Assembly: GCA_026988195.1 (NCBI GenBank)
Contig: JALSLS010000091.1
Coordinates: forward strand, 1 to 23,156
Reading direction: 5' to 3'
Length of the DNA: 23,156 nt
From: Methylomonas sp.
GTDB taxonomy: Bacteria > Pseudomonadota > Gammaproteobacteria > Methylococcales > Methylomonadaceae
Below the pieces are notes generated by a model, which was not told the origin of the DNA, made no database searches, and saw only the letters and a list, made by a program, of their open reading frames with translations. Below are positions 15,357 through 23,156 of the stretch, piece after piece (the stretch's first letter is position 1; the number at the start of each line of letters is the position of its first letter). Position numbers and translations under genes: made by a program.

Positions 15357-18300
15357 TGCAATCAGAAAATAATAACATTATTAAGTTAATTCTCCAGTTT
15401 GTAGGCATTTTAGCATTAAGCCTTTTAATATGGTTTTTGGGGCCTCTTATTTCAATAGCTCAGTTCACGCCATTAAGCGGTAGTATTGTAAGAGGCATTT
15501 TAATTGTCCTTATATTTGTTATTTGGGGAGGTATTGTTTTTCTAAAAAAGCGAAAAGAAAAACAATCTGCTGAACAATTAATGGAAGGGCTATCTGAGAC
15601 GGAAGGTGATTCACCTAACATGGTTGATGAGGAAGTCGACGTACTCAGTCAGGATTTTACCGAAGCTATTAGTTTGCTTAAACATTCAAATGGCGGTAAA
15701 TCAACAGATCAATTAATTTATCAATTACCTTGGTATATTATTATTGGTCCACCAGGATCTGGTAAAACAACGGCCTTAATTAATTCTGGGTTGGAATTTC
15801 CTTTGGCAAATAAATTGGGTGATACTGCAATTAAAGGGGTCGGTGGCACACGAAATTGCGATTGGTGGTTCACTAATGACGCTATTTTAATCGACACGGC
15901 AGGGCGCTATACAACTCAAGATAGTCATGAGTTAGTTGATAAAGGGGGATGGTTGGGGTTCTTAGACTTGTTAAAAAAGAACAGGCCTAGCCGCCCTATT
16001 AATGGGGCTATAGTAGCAATGAGCTTGTCAGATCTGTTGTTACAAACCGAAGAAGAAATTAAGCTGCATGCAAAAGCTATAAAAAATAGAATTCAAGAGT
16101 TAGATGAAAAGCTGGGAGTGGAAATACCTGTTTACTTAATGTTTACCAAAAGCGATTTGATTGCAGGGTTTTCAGAGTTTTTTGAGGGACTTGATTTAGA
16201 AGAGCGGCAACAGGTGTGGGGATATACATTTGATTTTGGGCATGAACGGGAGTTTGCTATAAGTTCTTTTCAAGAAGAGTTTAGGGCACTTATTCAGCGG
16301 TTAGATGACCGTTTGTTTAAAATTATGCAAGATGAAAGAGATGTTCAGAATAGAGCTTTAATTTTTGGTTTTCCTCGACAAATGGAAGCCTTAGAAAGAC
16401 CTCTTATAAGTTTTCTTGAAGAAATTTTTGCGGTTAATCGATACCAAAAATCAAGTTTTTTAAGAGGGATTTACTTTACCAGTGGAACGCAAGAAGGCAG
16501 CCCTATTGATCGCATTATGGGGGGACTAGCAACGTCTTTTGGGCTGGATCGTCAAAGTACACCTCTTTTTAGCGGACAGGGAAAAAGTTTTTTTATTACT
16601 CGGTTGTTGAAAGATGTGATTTTCAATGAAGCTGAATTAGTCGGTGTAGACCCAAAAAGAGAAAAACAAAGACGGTTCCTACAAATTGGAGTTTATGCTT
16701 TTTCTACTGTTTCTTTGTTAGTGATGAGTTCATTATGGTTTATTAGCTATAACAATAACAATGAGGCCTTAGCAAAACAGAATGGTTTTATTGAACAATA
16801 CCAGAATGCCCCTGAGCAACTAAGGTGGCAACTCAACTTTGAACAATTACAATTGAGAATGGATGCACTTGCAGCAGCCAGTGAAGAGGTGTTTACGGTA
16901 AACGACTCTCAGTTGATGAAATTTGGTTTGTACCAGGGTGAAAAATTAGCCGCACCTGCAAAACAAGGTTATGAAAGATTTTTAGAGAAATATTTTTTGC
17001 CTGCTATTAGGTACCGGTTTGAAGAAAGACTTCAAGATGCCGTTTCAGATAGTGATGATTTATTATATGAACTGTTAAAAGTATATTTGATGCTGGATAA
17101 CCCAGAAAAGAAAGATATTGAATTATTGACTGCTTGGATAGCTGTTGATTGGGAATTAGAATTCTCAGATAAAGCGGAGGTATTAGCAAGTTTAAAAAAA
17201 CACCTCAATAATTTAATGGCTCTTAATCCTGAACCTATTAAATTAAACGCTGGTTTGATTTCTAGTGTTAGGCGTGTTTTAACGCAAGTACCGTTGGCAC
17301 ATCAAATTTATAGCCGAATAAAAAGTGAAACGGTTGAAAACCCTTATGATGTTAGTGCTAAGTATGCAATGGGGCGTTTTGGTGATCGGGTTTTTATTAA
17401 TATAGACGGTGATTTAGAGCAGTTAAGAATACCGGGACTGTATTCAACGGCGGGGTATCAAAACCTATTTAAAAAACATGCAGTCAGAATTATGAAGGAT
17501 GCCATTGAGCAAGATTGGGTATTAAATCGTACTGATGTTGGGTCGACCTCGATAAATGAACTTAAAGCACTGCAGCAGGAAATCCAAGAGCTTTATGTCA
17601 AAGAATATATAGCTTATTGGGATGGTTTTTTGAGTAAAATCAAAATAAGAGAAACCTCGAATGCAGAAGACACCACAGAGTTAATTGGGTATTTATCAGG
17701 TAAAGACTCTCCACTTAAAAAGCTGTTACTTACGATTGAAAAAAATACTACACCTTCAAGAATGGAAAATAAGGTGCTAGAGAAAGCGGGTGCCTCATTA
17801 GATGGAAAGATTAACCCTAAAATGTTAGGTGTTTTAAAATCGCTAAAAAACAAAGCAGGAGGAGGGTTTAAGTTTTCAGTTATTGAAATTGATGAACACT
17901 TTGAAAAATTAAATCAGCTGGTGTACCAAGAGGGTAATCAGCCAAGTGAATTAGACAAACTTTTATCTAGATTTTCCAGAGTTTATACAGCATTAATTGA
18001 TTTGCAAAATAAACAGCTTTTTTCAGGTGGCAACACTACACATAAAAATGATGGTCAATTAGCCAATGAGCTACAAATTATTAAATATGAATCTAGTCGC
18101 TTACATGAATTAACTCAAAGCTGGATAAACTCGGTTGTAAACAAAGCACACGGTGAATTTACCAATAGTTTACAAAAGGAAATGAGTCAAAAATGGAGTA
18201 ATGAAGTTTATTCAATTTGTAAAAACACCTTAGATGGCCGCTATCCTTTAAATAAAGGAAGCAGGAGAGAAGTTAATTTAACTGACTTTACTCAATTTTT

Positions 18301-18880
18301 TACTAAGCAAGGTGTATTGGATAACTTTTTTAATCAATTTTTAAAGGGTAATGTTGAAACTACTCAGGAACAATGGAAACTAACTTCATTGGCAGAAAAA
18401 AGTTTATCTATAAGAAGAGCATCTATTAGAAATTTCCAATATGCAGCACTCATTAGAGATAAATTTTTTAAATATCAGAGAGATATGCCCTCTATCCAGT
18501 TTTCCCTAAAACCATTGAGTAAAAGTGATGACATTGCTAGGGTATTATTGGAAATAGATGGGCAAGAATTAATATTTGATGATAAGCCAATAAGAGCTAA
18601 AGGATTTAAATGGCCAGGAAGTAATGTAGGTGCCGTTCGGATTAGTTTTGAATATAAGGACGGACGGCAGCAATTAATCTATCAAGCTGATGGCTCTTGG
18701 GCTTTATTTAGGTTGCTGGATGTGACGGTCAGTGGAAAAATTCGTAACTCTACTGATAGAGTTAATATAAATTTATCCGCAGGCTCAAGTAATGCTAAGT
18801 TTGAGTTGTACGCAGGGGGAGGAATAAATCCATTTGCAATTGAGGAACTTAGATATTTTAAATGTCCTAGACAATTATAA
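15353..18880 (+). CDS. tssM: T6SS inner-membrane protein TssM (IcmF)
   Basis: The 1175-residue protein is the large membrane-complex component bridging inner membrane and periplasm. Two N-terminal membrane segments (about 10-32 and 44-64) precede a cytoplasmic NTPase-like domain with an intact Walker A, GPPGSGKTT, starting at Gly132, and DTAGRY as the Walker B/switch region near 180. GGWLGFLDLLKKNRPSRPIN, YLMFTKSDLIAGF, RGIYFTSGTQEG and FFITRLLKDVIF are standard IcmF blocks. A third membrane segment (about 442-466, GVYAFSTVSLLVMSSLWFIS) leads to the long periplasmic part, ending with the typical beta-rich C-terminus (WALFRLLD, FELYAGGGINPFA, LRYFKCP). It overlaps tssL by 4 bp and sits 2 bp before tagF. 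Length is normal for the family and the Walker A is complete, which not all TssM proteins have. Confidence 0.98.
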   Translation: MMQSENNNIIKLILQFVGILALSLLIWFLGPLISIAQFTPLSGSIVRGILIVLIFVIWGGIVFLKKRKEKQSAEQLMEGLSETEGDSPNMVDEEVDVLSQDFTEAISLLKHSNGGKSTDQLIYQLPWYIIIGPPGSGKTTALINSGLEFPLANKLGDTAIKGVGGTRNCDWWFTNDAILIDTAGRYTTQDSHELVDKGGWLGFLDLLKKNRPSRPINGAIVAMSLSDLLLQTEEEIKLHAKAIKNRIQELDEKLGVEIPVYLMFTKSDLIAGFSEFFEGLDLEERQQVWGYTFDFGHEREFAISSFQEEFRALIQRLDDRLFKIMQDERDVQNRALIFGFPRQMEALERPLISFLEEIFAVNRYQKSSFLRGIYFTSGTQEGSPIDRIMGGLATSFGLDRQSTPLFSGQGKSFFITRLLKDVIFNEAELVGVDPKREKQRRFLQIGVYAFSTVSLLVMSSLWFISYNNNNEALAKQNGFIEQYQNAPEQLRWQLNFEQLQLRMDALAAASEEVFTVNDSQLMKFGLYQGEKLAAPAKQGYERFLEKYFLPAIRYRFEERLQDAVSDSDDLLYELLKVYLMLDNPEKKDIELLTAWIAVDWELEFSDKAEVLASLKKHLNNLMALNPEPIKLNAGLISSVRRVLTQVPLAHQIYSRIKSETVENPYDVSAKYAMGRFGDRVFINIDGDLEQLRIPGLYSTAGYQNLFKKHAVRIMKDAIEQDWVLNRTDVGSTSINELKALQQEIQELYVKEYIAYWDGFLSKIKIRETSNAEDTTELIGYLSGKDSPLKKLLLTIEKNTTPSRMENKVLEKAGASLDGKINPKMLGVLKSLKNKAGGGFKFSVIEIDEHFEKLNQLVYQEGNQPSELDKLLSRFSRVYTALIDLQNKQLFSGGNTTHKNDGQLANELQIIKYESSRLHELTQSWINSVVNKAHGEFTNSLQKEMSQKWSNEVYSICKNTLDGRYPLNKGSRREVNLTDFTQFFTKQGVLDNFFNQFLKGNVETTQEQWKLTSLAEKSLSIRRASIRNFQYAALIRDKFFKYQRDMPSIQFSLKPLSKSDDIARVLLEIDGQELIFDDKPIRAKGFKWPGSNVGAVRISFEYKDGRQQLIYQADGSWALFRLLDVTVSGKIRNSTDRVNINLSAGSSNAKFELYAGGGINPFAIEELRYFKCPRQL

Positions 18881-18882
18881 CT

Positions 18883-19572
18883 ATGAAAAATGGCTCGGTT
18901 GGTTTTTACGGTAAATTACCCATAGTAGGTGATTTCATTACTCGAAGATTACCTAAAGATTTTGTTAATTCATTAGATCAGTGGATGCAAAATGGTATTA
19001 CTGTGAGTAAAGAAGAGTTACAAGGTGATTGGTTAGACTTATATCTGACAGCCCCTATATGGCGGTTTGCTTTTCAATCAGGGGTATGTGGGGAAGGTGC
19101 ATGGGTTGGCATTATTATGCCAAGTGTAGATAAAGTTGGAAGGTATTACCCTTTAACGCTTGCTTACCCGCTTGATAAGGATGATAGCCTTGCTCTTATA
19201 CTGGTTAAATGTAGCGACTGGTTTGGCCGGCTTGAAGACATTGCATTGGCCGGGCTGGAAGAGAGCTATAACTTAGATGAATTTAATGATTCTGTATTAG
19301 AGTTAGGTGCCCCCTATTTAAATTTTAAGCAACATCATAAAAGTAATAAGCCAAGTGACCAACTAACAACACATCTTGTTTCTGAATACCATTTTATTGA
19401 TAAATCGATTACTCTAGCAGAAGCTATTATGATGGCCAGTTTTGAAGGAACCCGGTGTAAAGAATCCAAATATAGTCTATGGATAAATAATGGAAATGAA
19501 GAGGAGTTAGGGGCAGTAAAAATATTTAATGGCTTGCCTAGCGCCCAAGACTATTCAAAAATGATTGGGTAA
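18883..19572 (+). CDS. tagF: T6SS regulator TagF (ImpM family)
   Basis: The 229-residue cytoplasmic protein begins with the family signature SVGFYGKLPIVGDFITRRLP. It continues with WMQNG, APIWRFAFQSGVCG, IGRYYPLT-type sequence (here VGRYYPLTLAYPL) and SLWI near the end. TagF represses T6SS firing in Pseudomonas, where it interacts with the FHA protein and works independently of, or in parallel with, kinase-phosphatase signalling. In some species it is fused to PppA; here the two are separate genes about 8 kb apart. It begins 2 bp after tssM and ends the fha-to-tagF run, since a 190-bp spacer follows. Confidence 0.95.
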   Translation: MKNGSVGFYGKLPIVGDFITRRLPKDFVNSLDQWMQNGITVSKEELQGDWLDLYLTAPIWRFAFQSGVCGEGAWVGIIMPSVDKVGRYYPLTLAYPLDKDDSLALILVKCSDWFGRLEDIALAGLEESYNLDEFNDSVLELGAPYLNFKQHHKSNKPSDQLTTHLVSEYHFIDKSITLAEAIMMASFEGTRCKESKYSLWINNGNEEELGAVKIFNGLPSAQDYSKMIG

Positions 19573-19583
19573 ATTTCACTCAT

Positions 19584-19611
19584 AGCAACATAATGTTATA
19601 TATTTGTTGCT
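19584..19611 (+). terminator. Weak hairpin in the tagF-tssA spacer
   Basis: AGCAACA (19584-19590) pairs with TGTTGCT (19605-19611) around a 14-nt AT-rich loop, starting 11 bp after the tagF stop codon. A run of seven Ts occurs only about 16 bp further on, so an intrinsic terminator is possible but unconvincing. The rest of the 190-bp spacer (19573-19762) is AT-rich. TTGACC at 19657-19662 is a possible -35, but no good -10 follows at 16-18 bp. Confidence 0.25.
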
Positions 19612-19752
19612 GGGTAGCTTATTATGATTTTTTTATTGAAATTTGAATATAAATGATTGACCTAGTAGCTAATCTGGTGCATTGTCAATAACTGAGTATA
19701 TATGTAAGTTATTTATTAGAGTTTTTTAAACAAACCAAATTTTTGGTTAAAT

Positions 19753-19756
19753 AGGA
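19753..19756 (+). promoter_or_regulatory. Ribosome binding site deciding a TTG start for tssA
   Basis: AGGA lies 6 bp before TTG 19763. The first in-frame ATG is about 29 codons later and would remove the conserved PVSDESPCGEDLEYDP segment of the ImpA N-terminal domain, so the rare TTG start is favoured. Confidence 0.75.
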
Positions 19757-19762
19757 TATCCT

Positions 19763-20809
19763 TTGAGATCAATAGATATAGAAAAACTATTACTACCCGT
19801 TTCTGATGAAAGCCCTTGTGGGGAGGATCTTGAGTACGATCCTTCATTTATGGAAATTGAACAGGAATTGGAAGGTAAAGCTGAACAGCAGATGGGGGAT
19901 TCAGTTATTGAAGCTGAAGAACCTGATTGGAAAAAAATATTTAGTGATTCTGTTGAGTTATTAAACAGGACCCATGATTTACGTGTTCTAATTTTTTTAA
20001 TTAGAGCGGGAATTAAAAAAGATGGATTTTCATCATTATCGGACGGGTTGACTGTCTTATCTGGGTGGATTGAAACTCAATGGGATTTTATCTTTCCACA
20101 GTTAGATCCAGATGATGATAATGACCCTACAGAGCGAGTAAACGTGTTAATGACTTTATGTGATTTAGATGTCATTATAAAACCTATTTCAGCGATACCC
20201 GTAGTTGAGTCAAATGCCTTAGGAAAATTTAATTTCAAACAGATTAAAGCAGCGCATGAAGGTGCTGATGAACCTAATTTAGCCACTATTGAAGCTGCAT
20301 TTATAGATAGTGAGCTAGAGCAATTACAACAAACAAGTCAGTGCGTAATACTAAGTGTTGAAATGCTTGATGCCATCGAAAGCAATGTAACTCAGTATGT
20401 TGGAGTCGGTTATGGCCCTAATTTGAGTGGAGTAATCAAAGTTCTTAAAGAAATTTCATCTATTTTGTCTGAATATATCGTTATTAAAGGCGGTGATTCA
20501 CTGGGTGAAGGTATGCAAGAAGGGGGTGAAAACACTGAAGGAAATGTGGGTGTATCAAGTAATTCAACCGTTAAGGTACAAGGGGTTGGCAACATCAGCT
20601 CTAGTCAGGATGTAACAAAAGCACTTGAAAAAATAATTGAATATTATGCTAAAAATGAACCTTCAAGCCCTGTTCCTCTGTTGTTAGAGAGAGCAAAAGG
20701 GCTGGTTAATATGGATTTTATGTCTATTATTAAAAATATCGCATCAGAAGGGGAAACTCAAGTTAAGAATATTAGAGGTCCAGTTGAAGGTGACGAAGAT
20801 GATTATTAA
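19763..20809 (+). CDS. tssA: T6SS sheath-assembly protein TssA (short ImpA/VasJ-like class)
   Basis: The 348-residue product has the ImpA N-terminal domain: LLLPVSDESPCGEDLEYDP, the EPDWKKIFSDSVELLNRTHD segment, LRVLIFLIRAG and WDFIFPQLDPDDDNDPTERV. After a Gly/Ser/Asn-rich linker (about 250-275) it ends with a short helical block (SSPVPLLLERAKGLVNMDFM), the usual end of short TssA proteins. TssA binds the baseplate and sheath, primes tail polymerisation and can stay at the distal end. It starts a separate tssA-tssB-tssC run after the 190-bp spacer and is read from TTG. It lies 17 bp before tssB. Confidence 0.95.
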   Translation: MRSIDIEKLLLPVSDESPCGEDLEYDPSFMEIEQELEGKAEQQMGDSVIEAEEPDWKKIFSDSVELLNRTHDLRVLIFLIRAGIKKDGFSSLSDGLTVLSGWIETQWDFIFPQLDPDDDNDPTERVNVLMTLCDLDVIIKPISAIPVVESNALGKFNFKQIKAAHEGADEPNLATIEAAFIDSELEQLQQTSQCVILSVEMLDAIESNVTQYVGVGYGPNLSGVIKVLKEISSILSEYIVIKGGDSLGEGMQEGGENTEGNVGVSSNSTVKVQGVGNISSSQDVTKALEKIIEYYAKNEPSSPVPLLLERAKGLVNMDFMSIIKNIASEGETQVKNIRGPVEGDEDDY

Positions 20810-20826
20810 TAAAATGGGGAAAGATA

Positions 20827-21357
20827 ATGGCGGAAAGTAGTCAAAAGTTTATTGCACGAAATAGAGCTCCAAGAGTTCAGATTGAATATGATGTTGAAGT
20901 CTATGGTGCAGAAAAGAAAATACAGTTACCTTTCGTGATGGGTGTTATGTCAGATTTATCTGGCAACCCAGCTGAAGCGCTACCACCAGTCGATGAGCGC
21001 AAGCCGCTTGAAATTGATGTGGATAATTTTGATGAAAGACTTAAAGCCATGAAGCCTAGAGCTGCTTTCCAAGTGCCTAATACCATTACCGGTGAAGGTA
21101 ACTTAATGGTTGATATAACCTTTGAAAGTATGGATGATTTTTCACCTGCTGCCATTGCGAAAAAAGTAGCAGGGTTAGATAAACTGTTAGAGGCTAGAAC
21201 TGAGTTAGCAAACCTTTTGACTTATATGGATGGTAAAGCCGGGGCTGAAGAATTAATTGCAAAGGCAATAAGTGACCCTGCATTATTAAAATCTTTGTCG
21301 GCAGCTCCAAAAGGAGATGACGGTGCAGCTGAAGAATCAACAGAGAGTGAGGAATAA
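20827..21357 (+). CDS. tssB: T6SS contractile sheath small subunit TssB
   Basis: The 176-residue protein carries the TssB (VipA/ImpB) signature: FIARNRAPRVQIEYDVEVYG, KKIQLPFVMGVMSDLSG, FDERLKAMKPRAAFQVPNT, FESMDDFSPAAIAKKV and LLEARTELANLLTYMDGK. The C-terminal 20 residues are acidic and low-complexity. With TssC it builds the sheath that contracts to fire the Hcp tube. GGGGA ends 6 bp before ATG 20827, and tssC follows after 3 bp, the tight coupling expected for stoichiometric partners. No anomaly. Confidence 0.98.
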   Translation: MAESSQKFIARNRAPRVQIEYDVEVYGAEKKIQLPFVMGVMSDLSGNPAEALPPVDERKPLEIDVDNFDERLKAMKPRAAFQVPNTITGEGNLMVDITFESMDDFSPAAIAKKVAGLDKLLEARTELANLLTYMDGKAGAEELIAKAISDPALLKSLSAAPKGDDGAAEESTESEE

Positions 21358-21360
21358 GGA

Positions 21361-22860
21361 ATGGCTGAAGAAAATTTAAGCGCAGAAGAATCCCAAGGCA
21401 CCCAAGCTACAGAAGAAAATGATTTCTCAGCTTTATTAAGTCAGGAGTTTAAACCAAGATCTGATTCAGCTAAAAGTGAAGTTGAATCAGCGGTTGCCAC
21501 TTTAGCTGAGTTTGTTTTAAAAGATGCTAATGTCATATCTGAGGATGCAACGATATCAATTCAAAATATCATTGCAGCAATCGATAAGAAAATGACCGAT
21601 CAGGTTAATCTAATTTTGCATAATGAAGACTTTCAAAAATTAGAAGGTGCTTGGCGTGGGCTTCACTATTTAGTGAACAATACAGAAACTGATGAAATGC
21701 TGAAAATCAGGGTCATGAATATTTCTAAAAAGGAATTAGCTAAAACCCTGAAAAAGTATAAAGGTACTTCTTGGGATCAAAGTCCCATTTTTAAACGTTT
21801 ATATGAAGAAGAATATGGTCAGTTTGGTGGAGAACCTTTTGGTTGTCTCGTTGGTGACTATCATTTTGATCATAGTGCACCTGATGTACAGCTGTTAGGG
21901 CAAATCGCACAGATTTCAGCGGCCTGTCACGCCCCCTTTATTGCTGGTGTATCACCTAGTACTTTACAGATGGATTCTTGGAGTGAGCTGAGTAATCCAA
22001 GAGATTTAACTAAAATATTTGGAACTCCTGAATATGCTGCATGGCGCTCATTAAGAGAATCAGAAGACTCTAGATATTTAGGGCTAGCAATGCCTAGGTT
22101 TCTTGCTAGACAGCCATACGGCGCAAGTACTGATCCTGTCGATGAATTTGATTTTGAGGAAGATACAGAAGGCAATGACTCTACAAAGTATGCATGGGCT
22201 AACTCGGCTTATGCGATGGCCGTTAATATTAACCGTTCTTTTAAAACCTATGGTTGGTGTTCTAGAATTAGGGGGATTGAATCAGGTGGTGCAGTAGAAG
22301 GCTTGCCAGTACATACATTTCCTACTGATGACGGTGGCGTCGATATGAAATGCCCGACTGAAATTGCGATTAGCGATAGAAGAGAGTCAGAATTGGCTGC
22401 CAATGGATTTATGCCATTAATTCATAAAAAGAACTCTGATTTTGCAGCATTTATTGGTGCTCAGTCATTACAAAAACCAGCAGAATATGATGACCCTGAT
22501 GCGACGGCTAATGCCAACTTAGCAGCAAGATTACCATATCTTTTTGCAACTTGTCGATTTGCTCACTATTTGAAATGTATTGTCCGTGATAAAGTTGGAT
22601 CATTTAAAGAAAAAGATGATATGCAGCGTTGGTTAAATGATTGGATTTTACAATATGTTGATGGTGACCCAGAACATTCATCAGAAACTACAAAAGCAGA
22701 ACATCCTCTTGCAGCAGCTGAAGTTGTTGTACAAGAAATTGAAGGAAACCCTGGATATTATTCATCTCAGTTTTTTCTTAGACCACACTATCAATTAGAA
22801 GGACTCTCAGTTTCTTTACGATTGGTTTCAAAATTACCATCAGCAAAAGGTGGTGGTTAA
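21361..22860 (+). CDS. tssC: T6SS contractile sheath large subunit TssC
   Basis: The 499-residue protein is full length for TssC (VipB/ImpC). Diagnostic blocks in order: FQKLEGAWRGLHYLVNNTET, PFGCLVGDYHFDHS, MPRFLARQPYG, YGWCSRIRGIESGG, ELAANGFMPLIHKKNSDFAA, FIGAQSLQKP, LAARLPYLFATCRFAHYLKC and the sheath C-terminus AAAEVVVQEIEGNPGYYSSQ. It pairs with TssB in the contractile sheath recycled by ClpV. GAGG lies about 8 bp before ATG 21361. The TAA stop ends at the first base of a palindromic repeat (22860). In many T6SS clusters hcp follows here; in the remaining 296 bp there is no hcp. Confidence 0.98.
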   Translation: MAEENLSAEESQGTQATEENDFSALLSQEFKPRSDSAKSEVESAVATLAEFVLKDANVISEDATISIQNIIAAIDKKMTDQVNLILHNEDFQKLEGAWRGLHYLVNNTETDEMLKIRVMNISKKELAKTLKKYKGTSWDQSPIFKRLYEEEYGQFGGEPFGCLVGDYHFDHSAPDVQLLGQIAQISAACHAPFIAGVSPSTLQMDSWSELSNPRDLTKIFGTPEYAAWRSLRESEDSRYLGLAMPRFLARQPYGASTDPVDEFDFEEDTEGNDSTKYAWANSAYAMAVNINRSFKTYGWCSRIRGIESGGAVEGLPVHTFPTDDGGVDMKCPTEIAISDRRESELAANGFMPLIHKKNSDFAAFIGAQSLQKPAEYDDPDATANANLAARLPYLFATCRFAHYLKCIVRDKVGSFKEKDDMQRWLNDWILQYVDGDPEHSSETTKAEHPLAAAEVVVQEIEGNPGYYSSQFFLRPHYQLEGLSVSLRLVSKLPSAKGGG

Positions 22861-22984
22861 GGAACGTGTATGGAATAACTTCCCGAAATTCTAACGTAGG
22901 ATTTTTGTTTCAGATGGAATGAGATCATTCCATCTGGAGCAAAAAGACACGTTAGAAATCGGGAAGTTGTTTCATGCACGTTTC
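22860..22984. repeat. Palindromic MITE-like element, family 1, copy 3, with apex deleted (125 bp)
   Basis: It matches the copies at 3735 and 10714 on both sides but lacks 36 bp at the centre. The remaining core CAGATGGAATGA / TCATTCCATCTG is a perfect 12-bp hairpin with a 2-nt loop. The first base of the element is the last base of the tssC stop codon. The element may protect or end the tssABC transcript (inference). Confidence 0.9.
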
Positions 22985-23069
22985 TAAGTTAAGTATTATT
23001 AAAGTTTTACCTGATTACCCATGAGTTTTCGCCAAATCATATGGAAAAAGAATAAACCCTTGTGCCACG

Positions 23070-23145
23070 CGTCATCCCCGAGGTCTTTTATCGGGGATCC
23101 ATTTTCAGTGAACTAGATTCCTGCTAAGAGAATGCAGGAATGACG
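23070..23145. repeat. Composite palindromic repeat (CGTCAT...ATGACG)
   Basis: Outer CGTCAT (23070-23075) and ATGACG (23140-23145) enclose two hairpins: ATCCCCGA / TCGGGGAT (23074-23081 and 23091-23098) and ATTCCTGC / GCAGGAAT (23117-23124 and 23134-23141). It resembles the dispersed CGTCATTCCCGC-type repeats found in several proteobacterial genomes. The DNA between the family 1 copy and this repeat (22985-23069) has no recognised gene. Confidence 0.7.
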
Positions 23146-23156
23146 GGGTTGCAATG

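Noticed and set aside
19655..19700. Sigma-54 promoter before tssA
   Set aside because: TGGTGC at 19675 resembles the -24 element, but no GC-type -12 element follows at the required spacing.
23022..23117. 31-codon open frame (MSFRQIIWKKNK start) after the tssC element
   Set aside because: Its second half runs into the composite palindromic repeat, and it has no ribosome binding site or recognisable product.

Overview
The window is about 23 kb of AT-rich DNA. Its gene content and repeat types suggest a gammaproteobacterium; I cannot name the genus from sequence alone, and an aquatic sulfur- or methane-oxidising lineage is only a guess. Every gene I accept lies on the + strand. Most of the window is a type VI secretion system (T6SS) locus, preceded by the 3' part of a giant repetitive surface-protein gene and interrupted by several families of small palindromic repeats.

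Layout. (1) 1-3729: C-terminal part of a very long adhesin-like protein, with thirteen 219-bp (73-residue) tandem repeats followed by a non-repetitive acidic tail. (2) 3735-3895: a 161-bp palindromic MITE-like element. (3) 3939-4769: a stand-alone PAAR spike-tip protein and, 6 bp on, an exported IalB-family protein. (4) 4770-5333: a gene-free stretch holding a second palindromic family (4793-4956), two short hairpins, a decayed end of the first family, and a candidate promoter. (5) 5334-10605: a PpkA-like Ser/Thr kinase with an unusually long central region and a C-terminal SUMF1/FGE-type domain, then a PP2C phosphatase. (6) 10606-11143: a second gene-free stretch with another copy of the 161-bp element and a different 66-bp palindrome. 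(7) 11144-19572: a tightly packed run fha(tagH)-tssK-tssL-tssM-tagF. (8) 19573-19762: a 190-bp spacer. (9) 19763-22860: tssA-tssB-tssC. (10) 22860-23156: a third, shortened copy of the palindromic element that begins on the last base of the tssC stop codon, then a further composite palindromic repeat.

How the genes fit together. TssL and TssM form the inner-membrane part of the T6SS, and TssL carries a fused peptidoglycan-binding OmpA domain. TssK links that complex to the baseplate. TssB/TssC build the contractile sheath and TssA starts and caps it. PAAR would sharpen the VgrG spike. The kinase, phosphatase and FHA protein form the known threonine-phosphorylation switch that gates T6SS firing, and TagF is a known negative regulator, so two post-translational control systems sit together. 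Hcp, VgrG, ClpV (TssH), TssE, TssF, TssG and TssJ are not in this window.

The most unusual features are the kinase/SUMF1 fusion with its non-RD catalytic loop, the two long palindrome families that share an almost identical apex, the exact 36-bp apex deletion in the copy behind tssC, and the mosaic adhesin array whose base composition differs sharply from its own C-terminus.
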